In this document: positions 15,799 to 20,259 of the stretch, piece after piece
Layout of the letters: every line of letters starts with the position of its first letter
Numbering within the stretch: position 1 is the first letter of the stretch
Origin: Bacteroidales bacterium UBA1751
GTDB lineage: Bacteria > Bacteroidota > Bacteroidia > Bacteroidales > UBA932
DNA: 20,259 nucleotides
Assembly: GCA_002315995.1 (NCBI GenBank)
Contig: DCHN01000009.1
Location: forward strand, 1 to 20,259
Direction: 5' to 3'
Translations under genes and position numbers: made by a program
The notes under the pieces: generated by a model
The model's database searches: none
Told to the model about the DNA's origin: nothing
The model's input: the letters and a program-made list of their open reading frames with translations, nothing else

Positions 15799-15806
15799 AT
15801 ACTTTT

Positions 15807-16430
15807 ATAGCAACACCATTTAAACCGCGTCCAGGGGGATTCAAGAAGCCGAATACCGGAGCCCCTTCACAGAACAACGGCAACCGAAACGGTGCGGTTC
15901 AGACGCAAAAGAAAAATGACTCAAACAGAGTTAACGAGGAGATCCGATGCCCGCAGGTCAGGCTTGTCGGAGAGAACATACCTGAGCAGGGCATATACTC
16001 TACACAGGCAGCTCTGAAAATGGCGGTTGAGCAGGAACTCGATTTGGTAGAGATATCCCCGAATGCTGATCCTCCTGTTTGTAAGATACTCGATTACCAG
16101 AAGTACCTCTATCAGCAGAAGAAGAAGGCAAAGGAGATGAAGTCCAATGCCAGCAAGGTGGTCATTAAAGAGATAAGATTCGGGCCTCAGACAGATGAGC
16201 ACGACTATCAGTTCAAGTTGAACCACGCAAAAAGCTTCCTGCAGGACGGTGCCAAGGTAAAGTCTTATGTCTTTTTCAAAGGGCGCTCAATTCTCTTCTC
16301 GGAACAGGGTGAAAAACTTCTTCTCCGTTTCGCTGTAGATCTTGAGGATTTCGGCAAAGCTGAGCAGATGCCAAAACTCGAAGGCAAGAGAATGATTATG
16401 ATGATAGCTCCTGTTGGAAAGAAGAAATAG
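15807..16430 (+). CDS. infC: Translation initiation factor IF-3 with AUA start
   Basis: A 207-residue IF-3, which binds the 30S subunit and rejects wrong initiator tRNA and start codons. A basic, Asn/Gln/Pro-rich N-terminal extension (ATPFKPRPGGFKKP onward) precedes the IF3-N domain, which begins near NRVNEEIRCPQVRLVGE. This domain carries LDLVEISPNADPPVCKILDY, then the linker KKKAKEMK. The C-domain has IKEIRFGPQTDEHDYQFKL and VFFKGRSILF and ends with MIAPVGKKK. An ATG-only reading would start at 16020 and lose most of the N-domain. No ATG, GTG or TTG lies in frame between the upstream TAG (15792) and the domain start. ATA at 15807, 8 nt after AGGAGG, is therefore inferred as start. E. coli infC uses AUU and autoregulates through it. 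Confidence 0.9.
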   Translation: MATPFKPRPGGFKKPNTGAPSQNNGNRNGAVQTQKKNDSNRVNEEIRCPQVRLVGENIPEQGIYSTQAALKMAVEQELDLVEISPNADPPVCKILDYQKYLYQQKKKAKEMKSNASKVVIKEIRFGPQTDEHDYQFKLNHAKSFLQDGAKVKSYVFFKGRSILFSEQGEKLLLRFAVDLEDFGKAEQMPKLEGKRMIMMIAPVGKKK

Positions 16431-16442
16431 GACATAAATTTG
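16414..16442 (+). promoter_or_regulatory. Putative internal promoter for rpmI-rplT
   Basis: TAAATTTG at 16435-16442 is an exact -7 match, and TTG at 16414-16416 inside the end of infC lies 18 nt upstream. A start near 16449 would place the 16451-16475 hairpin at the 5' end of the rpmI transcript. Confidence 0.45.
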
Positions 16443-16450
16443 ATAATTTG

Positions 16451-16479
16451 CGGCTGTTGCACAGCGCGGCAGCTGCAAC
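16451..16479 (+). promoter_or_regulatory. Hairpin leader before rpmI, candidate ribosomal-protein autoregulatory site
   Basis: CGGCTGTTGC (16451-16460) pairs with GCGGCAGCTG (16466-16475) over ten positions, including G-T wobbles, with loop ACAGC. An overlapping alternative pairs GTTGCA (16456-16461) with TGCAAC (16474-16479). There is no T-tract, so it is not a terminator. In several phyla L20 represses rpmI-rplT by binding such leaders; that this one does so is inference. Confidence 0.4.
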
Positions 16480-16521
16480 ATTATACTGTTTAAACAATTA
16501 TTAACTTTAAAATTTTTAGCA

Positions 16522-16716
16522 ATGCCTAAAATGAAGACCAATGCCGGTGCCAAAAAGCGTTTCGAGCTTACCGGGTCGGGAAAAATCAAAAGAAAACATG
16601 CCTATCACAGTCACATTCTGACTAAGAAGACAACCAAGCAGAAAAGGAATCTTTGCCACATTGCAACCATTGCACAGGTTGATGAGCCAAGAGTAAAGAA
16701 ACTTATTTTAGCTTAA
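16522..16716 (+). CDS. rpmI: 50S ribosomal protein L35
   Basis: A 64-residue, very basic protein of standard bL35 length. The family signature is plain: PKMKTNAGAKKRF at the N-terminus, then TGSGKIKRKHAYHSHIL and TKKTTKQKRNL. The C-terminus ends in VDEPRVKKLILA. It lies between infC and rplT in the normal order. The ATG follows an A/T-rich stretch without Shine-Dalgarno. It is likely transcribed from the thrS promoter and perhaps also from the internal promoter at the end of infC. Confidence 0.97.
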   Translation: MPKMKTNAGAKKRFELTGSGKIKRKHAYHSHILTKKTTKQKRNLCHIATIAQVDEPRVKKLILA

Positions 16717-16757
16717 CTGAATTATTAACCGAGAGTTCAGCAGAATAAAGTTTCTCA

Positions 16758-16796
16758 GTCACGAGGAGGAGAACGCTGACCCTCAAAAAACAGTAA
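16758..16796 (+). other. Structured spacer with misplaced SD-like AGGAGGAG between rpmI and rplT
   Basis: In the 83-nt gap, GTCACG (16758-16763) can pair with CG-C-TGAC (16774-16780, one bulge), displaying AGGAGGAG in the loop. The motif is about 30 nt from the rplT ATG, too far to serve it. A CTG at 16776 could open a six-codon frame ending at TAA 16794, four nt before the rplT ATG. Function unknown. Confidence 0.25.
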
Positions 16797-16799
16797 ATT

Positions 16800-17144
16800 A
16801 TGCCAAGAAGCGTAAATTCGGTTGCATCTAGAGCACGCCGTAAAAAAATCCTTAAACAGACCAAAGGTAATTTCCTTGCAAGAGCAAATGTCTGGACTGT
16901 TGCCAAAAATACTTATGAGAAAGGTTTGACTTACGCCTACAGAGACCGTAAGACCAAGAAGAGAACCTTCCGCGCACTTTGGATTCAGAGAATCAATGCT
17001 GCAGCAAGAATTCATGGTATGAATTATTCTCAGTTCATTGGCAAACTTGCAAAGAACAATGTTGGTCTCAACAGAAAAGTACTTGCAGATCTTGCTATGA
17101 ATAATCCTCAGGCTTTTGAGGCAATTATCAACTCTGTAAAATAG
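16800..17144 (+). CDS. rplT: 50S ribosomal protein L20
   Basis: A 114-residue basic protein matching bL20, a 23S rRNA-binding assembly protein. Seen are the N-terminal PRSVNSVASRARRKKILKQT, the long basic helix region (ANVWTVAKNTYEKGLTYAYR, DRKTKKRTFRALWIQRINAA), and the C-terminal globular part ending IINSVK. Length is normal. In several bacteria this protein represses its own operon by binding the leader or the rpmI-rplT gap. The gap here is structured. lepB follows in the same frame, three codons beyond the stop. Confidence 0.97.
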   Translation: MPRSVNSVASRARRKKILKQTKGNFLARANVWTVAKNTYEKGLTYAYRDRKTKKRTFRALWIQRINAAARIHGMNYSQFIGKLAKNNVGLNRKVLADLAMNNPQAFEAIINSVK

Positions 17145-17153
17145 TTCTTTGAA

Positions 17154-18497
17154 TTGAAATTCGCCTTTTTACATAACAGATGGTTCAAGTTCTCCGTATG
17201 GGGAGGTGCATATCTCCTCTGGGTCATTTGGCTTGGCAACTGGTGGTGGCTTTTGGGTCTTGCTGTTGTCTATGACATCTTTGTCTCAAAGAGAATCAAA
17301 TCATTCCTGTGCAAAAAGGGCTTGAAGACTCCAAAGAAAAAAGGTCCTGTGGCTGAGTGGATTGATGCCATAGTATTTGCCGTTGTTGCTGCAACATTCA
17401 TCAGAATGTTCTTCATTGAGGCATATACAATTCCAACAGGATCAATGGAGAAGAGCCTTGCAATTGGAGACTATCTGTTTGTAAGCAAACTGGCATACGG
17501 GCCAAGGGTTCCAATAACCCCCGTTTCTGTTCCGCTGGTTCACAATGTAATGCCGTTTTCCAATAAGGAGTCCTATTCAACCGTTATTCAGAATAGCTAT
17601 AGAAGGTTGAAAGGATTTTCCAAGGTGAAGAGAAACGATATTGTTGTGTTCGGTTTTCCAAATGGTGACACTGTACTCAAGAGATTTCCTTCCGAGGATT
17701 ATTACAGGGTTGTCAGGGATAACAACGGTAACAGAGAGTTTGTAATAAGGCAATACGGACCTGTGGTTGCCAGACCTCTTGACAAACTTGATAATTATGT
17801 AAAGAGATGTGTGGCTGTTGCAGGCGATTCATTAGCAGTAGTCAACGGTCAGGTTTTTGTAAATGGAGAGGCTCAGGAGAGTTTCCCCGGTGAACAGAAA
17901 ATCTGCAACGTTTATACAAATGGTGGTGCCATTGGCCAGAAGGCTTTTGATAAAGTGGGGTTGGATTCAAGATATATGTTCTTTGACAACACTCTTCCAG
18001 GTTATTGCAACGTAACTCTTTCAAATGAGGAGATTGAGAAGTTGCGTAGACTGGAATCTGTTGCCTCGGTTGAGGTGCTCTTCGTAGGGCAGGAGAATGA
18101 TGAGTCTGAAATCGTCTTCCCGTTCTCCAGCAATTTCAGATGGAATGTTGACAACTACGGACCAATCTGGATTCCGAAGGAGGGAGTAGAGATTGATATA
18201 AATCTTTACAACCTACCTCTCTACAGCAGAATCATTACCAAGTTTGAGGGCAATACTCTGCAGGTTGAGGGGTCGAAGATAATGATCAACGGAAAGGAGT
18301 GCAGCAAGTACACCTTCAAGCAGGATTATTACTTCATGATGGGTGACAACAGACATAACTCACTTGACTCGAGATACTGGGGCTTTGTTCCTGAAGACCA
18401 TATTGTGGGCAAACCTTCATTTATCTGGTTTTCAACAGACAAGAACAAAAGCTTTCCAAGCAATATCAGGTGGAAACGGATATTCAGCATCATTTAA
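17154..18497 (+). CDS. lepB: Signal peptidase I (TTG start)
   Basis: A 447-residue inner-membrane protease that removes signal peptides from Sec and Tat substrates. Two hydrophobic segments near the N-terminus (about 14-44) precede a basic loop; another lies at about 70-88. The catalytic serine is S97 in PTGSMEKSL and the general base K217 in YVKRCVAVAGD. The conserved box GDNRHNSLDSRYWG is at 397-410. A large insertion between the lysine and that box makes it longer than the E. coli enzyme, as is common in Bacteroidota. Start: an in-frame TAG, the rplT stop, is at 17142-17144; TTG at 17154 is the first start-like codon after it, and the next in-frame ATG lies beyond the first membrane segments. 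Probably co-transcribed with rplT. Confidence 0.95.
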   Translation: MKFAFLHNRWFKFSVWGGAYLLWVIWLGNWWWLLGLAVVYDIFVSKRIKSFLCKKGLKTPKKKGPVAEWIDAIVFAVVAATFIRMFFIEAYTIPTGSMEKSLAIGDYLFVSKLAYGPRVPITPVSVPLVHNVMPFSNKESYSTVIQNSYRRLKGFSKVKRNDIVVFGFPNGDTVLKRFPSEDYYRVVRDNNGNREFVIRQYGPVVARPLDKLDNYVKRCVAVAGDSLAVVNGQVFVNGEAQESFPGEQKICNVYTNGGAIGQKAFDKVGLDSRYMFFDNTLPGYCNVTLSNEEIEKLRRLESVASVEVLFVGQENDESEIVFPFSSNFRWNVDNYGPIWIPKEGVEIDINLYNLPLYSRIITKFEGNTLQVEGSKIMINGKECSKYTFKQDYYFMMGDNRHNSLDSRYWGFVPEDHIVGKPSFIWFSTDKNKSFPSNIRWKRIFSII

Positions 18498-18499
18498 AA

Positions 18500-18531
18500 T
18501 TTGTAATTCTTAAAAAAAAGAGTGATATTTG
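18500..18531 (+). promoter_or_regulatory. Putative promoter for rpmB-rpmG-DUF4295
   Basis: TTTG (18500-18503) and GATATTTG (18524-18531, one mismatch to TAnnTTTG) are separated by 20 nt, the best two-part match in this window. A start near 18538 gives a leader of about 34 nt before rpmB. Confidence 0.5.
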
Positions 18532-18571
18532 CGCGCTCAATAGTTTTGAATAATAATAAAATACAATAATA

Positions 18572-18814
18572 ATGGCAAAGATTTGTCAAATTACCGGCAA
18601 GACAGGAATGAGAGGAAACAATGTTTCCCATTCTAAACGCAGAACAAAGAGGGTTTTTGCACTTAATCTCAAAACCAAGAAGTTCTGGTTGGAGGAGGAA
18701 GGCAGGTTCGTAACACTTAAACTTACAGCTGCTGGAATCCGTAATATTAACAAGAACGGCCTCGCAGAGAGCTTGAGAAGAGCTGAGGATAACGGATTCA
18801 TTAATCTAGTGTAA
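18572..18814 (+). CDS. rpmB: 50S ribosomal protein L28
   Basis: An 80-residue basic protein of bL28 type: AKICQITGKTGMRGNNVSHS at the N-terminus, KRRTKRVFALNLKTKKFW in the middle, and LKLTAAGIRNINKNGL towards the end. It has a single Cys (C5) and lacks the paired zinc knuckles, so it is the zinc-independent form. First gene of a three-gene ribosomal cluster, with 12 nt before rpmG. Confidence 0.97.
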   Translation: MAKICQITGKTGMRGNNVSHSKRRTKRVFALNLKTKKFWLEEEGRFVTLKLTAAGIRNINKNGLAESLRRAEDNGFINLV

Positions 18815-18826
18815 TAATATACAATT

Positions 18827-19009
18827 ATGGCAAAGAAAGGTAACAGAGTTCAGGTAATCCTTGAATGCACAGAGCAAAGAGAGAGTGGTGTACCAGGAAT
18901 GTCCAGGTATATTACCACTAAGAACAAAAAGAACACTACTCAGAGGTTGGAGCGTAAGAAATACAATCCTTTCCTTAAGAAGGTAACCGTTCATCGTGAG
19001 ATTAAATAA
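18827..19009 (+). CDS. rpmG: 50S ribosomal protein L33
   Basis: A 60-residue bL33: AKKGNRVQVILECTEQRESG, then SRYITTKNKKNTTQRLERKK and YNPFLKKVTVHREIK. It has one Cys (C14) and no CxxC pairs, so it is the zinc-free form, matching the zinc-free L28 next to it. It is 19 nt before the DUF4295 gene in the same unit. Confidence 0.97.
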   Translation: MAKKGNRVQVILECTEQRESGVPGMSRYITTKNKKNTTQRLERKKYNPFLKKVTVHREIK

Positions 19010-19028
19010 CATTTAAAACCAACGAACT

Positions 19029-19190
19029 ATGGCAAAGAAAGCGGTAGCAACATTTAGTGGTGACAAGTCTCAGTTGAAGAACGTTACCAAATGTATACGT
19101 ATGGCAAAGTCTCCAAAGACAGGTGCTTACGTTTTTGAGGAGGAGATGGTTCCAAACGCTGAAATCAAGGACTTCTTCGCAAAGAAATAG
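19029..19190 (+). CDS. DUF4295 protein, Bacteroidota-specific small basic protein
   Basis: A 53-residue protein starting MAKKAVATFSGDKSQLKNVT, then KCIRMAKSPKTGAYVFEEE, ending IKDFFAKK. Sequence, size and position right after rpmG match DUF4295, found only in Bacteroidota. From memory, a small extra large-subunit protein seen in a Flavobacterium ribosome structure (bL38) corresponds to this family; I cannot check that here. Operon membership with rpmB and rpmG and the basic ends support a ribosomal role. It ends just before a strong terminator, closing the unit. Confidence 0.88.
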   Translation: MAKKAVATFSGDKSQLKNVTKCIRMAKSPKTGAYVFEEEMVPNAEIKDFFAKK

Positions 19191-19210
19191 TCTCTTGTGG
19201 AAATAGGATT

Positions 19211-19248
19211 AGAGGCTGGACAAAGCGCTTTGTCCAGCCTCTTCTTTT
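19211..19248 (+). terminator. Strong perfect-palindrome terminator after the ribosomal cluster
   Basis: AGAGGCTGGACAAAGC (19211-19226) is followed directly by its exact reverse complement (19227-19242). This gives a stem of 14 bp with a GCGC tetraloop, then a T-rich TCTTTT run. It begins 21 nt after the DUF4295 stop. The symmetry would allow use from either strand, but only plus-strand genes surround it. Confidence 0.93.
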
Positions 19249-19273
19249 ATTGTGTTATGCCGGATATTTTTAG

Positions 19274-19281
19274 TATTTTTG
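19274..19281 (+). promoter_or_regulatory. Putative -7 promoter element for ftsY
   Basis: TATTTTTG fits TAnnTTTG. TTG at 19250-19252 lies 21 nt upstream as a possible -33. It sits between the terminator and ftsY and predicts a leader of about 48 nt. Confidence 0.45.
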
Positions 19282-19335
19282 CAGATTGCTGAAATTATGT
19301 TTTCTAGCAGGTTGCACTGATAAATTATTGTTCTA

Positions 19336-20259
19336 ATGGGATTTTTCGGATTTTTTGGGAAAGATAGCAAACAACAGATAGACTCTCTGAACAGCGGTAT
19401 GGAGAAGACCCGTACCGGAATCTTTGAAAGACTGACGAGAGCTGTCACAGGGAAGAGTGAAGTTGATGATGAACTCCTCGATGAAATTGAGGAGGCTCTT
19501 GTAGCTTCGGATATTGGTGTTGACACAACTCTTGAAATTATTGATAATCTTCAAGAACGTGTTGCCCGTGATAAATACATGGGCAGCTGCGAACTGTACA
19601 CTATACTGAAGGAGGAGATAGAGCATCTTCTCGAAGTAGATTCTAAGGAGCAGAGTGGTTCAGTTCAGAGCGTATTTGATTTCAGCAGGAAACCATACGT
19701 CATTATGGTTGTTGGTGTAAACGGTGTGGGCAAGACTACCAATATAGGAAAACTTGCGGCACGCCTGAAGGCCGAAGGGAAGAGTGTGATGCTTGGTGCG
19801 GCGGATACATTCAGGGCAGCTGCCGTTGATCAGCTTGTTGTATGGAGCCAGCGTGCAGGTGTTCCAATTGTGAAGCAGGAGATGGGTTCGGACCCGGCAT
19901 CCGTTGCGTTCGATACATTGAAATCGGCCGTTGCGCAGAATATTGATGTAGTGCTCATTGATACCGCAGGAAGACTTCATAATAAAATCAATCTCATGAA
20001 TGAGCTTACTAAAATCAAGAATGTGATGAAGAAGGTTGTTCCCGATGCACCGCATGACGTTCTTCTTGTTCTTGACGGTTCTACCGGGCAGAATGCATAT
20101 CAGCAGGCAAAGGAGTTTACAAAAGCCACTGACGTTACATCACTCGCTGTAACAAAGCTCGATGGAACGGCTAAGGGCGGTGTGGTTATAGGAATCGCCC
20201 ACAAATTCAAGATTCCTGTGAAGTTTATTGGAGTTGGAGAGAAAATAGAGGATTTGCAG
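19336..20259 (+). CDS. ftsY: Signal recognition particle receptor FtsY (3' end cut off by window)
   Basis: The first 308 residues of FtsY, the SRP receptor GTPase that docks ribosomes making membrane proteins at the translocon. A short N-terminus (MGFFGFFGKD) replaces the long acidic domain of enterobacterial FtsY. The helical N-domain runs to about 110. The G-domain has G1 GVNGVGKTT (127-135), the DTFRAAA box (157-163), G3 DTAGR (209-213), G4 TKLD (273-276), and GIAHKFKIPVKFIGVGEKIEDL at the end of the window, where FtsY proteins are nearly complete. Only around ten residues should be missing. The frame is open to the right edge. It follows a strong terminator, so it has its own promoter. 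Confidence 0.97.
   Translation, partial: MGFFGFFGKDSKQQIDSLNSGMEKTRTGIFERLTRAVTGKSEVDDELLDEIEEALVASDIGVDTTLEIIDNLQERVARDKYMGSCELYTILKEEIEHLLEVDSKEQSGSVQSVFDFSRKPYVIMVVGVNGVGKTTNIGKLAARLKAEGKSVMLGAADTFRAAAVDQLVVWSQRAGVPIVKQEMGSDPASVAFDTLKSAVAQNIDVVLIDTAGRLHNKINLMNELTKIKNVMKKVVPDAPHDVLLVLDGSTGQNAYQQAKEFTKATDVTSLAVTKLDGTAKGGVVIGIAHKFKIPVKFIGVGEKIEDLQ

Noticed and set aside
16020..16430. IF-3 starting at the ATG at 16020 (136 residues)
   Set aside because: This would remove most of the N-domain. The family sequence continues without break upstream to the SD-associated ATA at 15807.
19211..19242. 32-nt perfect palindrome considered as an operator or mobile-element end
   Set aside because: Position right after the ribosomal cluster and the following T-run fit an intrinsic terminator. 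No second copy or transposase is present.

Overview
The window reads as chromosomal housekeeping DNA from a member of the Bacteroidota, most likely order Bacteroidales. The reasons are: SecA is about 1100 residues long with the insertions usual for that phylum; a DUF4199 membrane protein sits directly before a GT2 glycosyltransferase; a DUF4295 protein lies between rpmG and ftsY; there is a fimbrillin-type lipoprotein; and the -7 promoter element TAnnTTTG of the Bacteroidota primary sigma factor stands in front of most transcription units. Shine-Dalgarno sequences are absent before nearly all genes, with one striking exception at infC.

Layout. Positions 1-76 may hold the tail of an upstream gene. 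A NifX/NifB-domain protein (93-521) and rubredoxin (543-704) form a small redox unit closed by a hairpin terminator. Converging on it from the minus strand is a two-gene unit: a CPA2 cation/proton antiporter with two RCK_C domains (2040-4289), then a glycoside-hydrolase-like lipoprotein (787-2028). Divergent from these is a fimbrillin-like lipoprotein (4430-6061), followed by an 8-iron ferredoxin (6156-6323) with its own promoter and a strong terminator. secA (6489-9794) and lpdA (9835-11235) follow on the plus strand. A tightly packed minus-strand trio comes next: DUF4199 protein (13111-13638), GT2 glycosyltransferase (12153-13109) and an outer-membrane protein (11243-12151), with 1-nt gaps. 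Divergent from the trio is the translation operon thrS-infC-rpmI-rplT, with lepB (signal peptidase I) attached. The window ends with rpmB-rpmG-DUF4295, a perfect hairpin terminator, and ftsY running off the right edge.

Three protein-export genes are spread through the window: secA (translocase motor), lepB (signal peptidase) and ftsY (SRP receptor). They are interleaved with translation genes (thrS, infC, four classical ribosomal proteins and DUF4295).

I see no mobile element, CRISPR array, tRNA, rRNA or defence system, and no gene-free stretch longer than 300 bases. I did not find a new multi-gene system. The most interesting signals are regulatory. infC appears to start at AUA behind a perfect, well-spaced AGGAGG in a genome that otherwise ignores Shine-Dalgarno. 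A promoter and hairpin sit between infC and rpmI. The secA leader has mutually exclusive hairpins and a short overlapping ORF.
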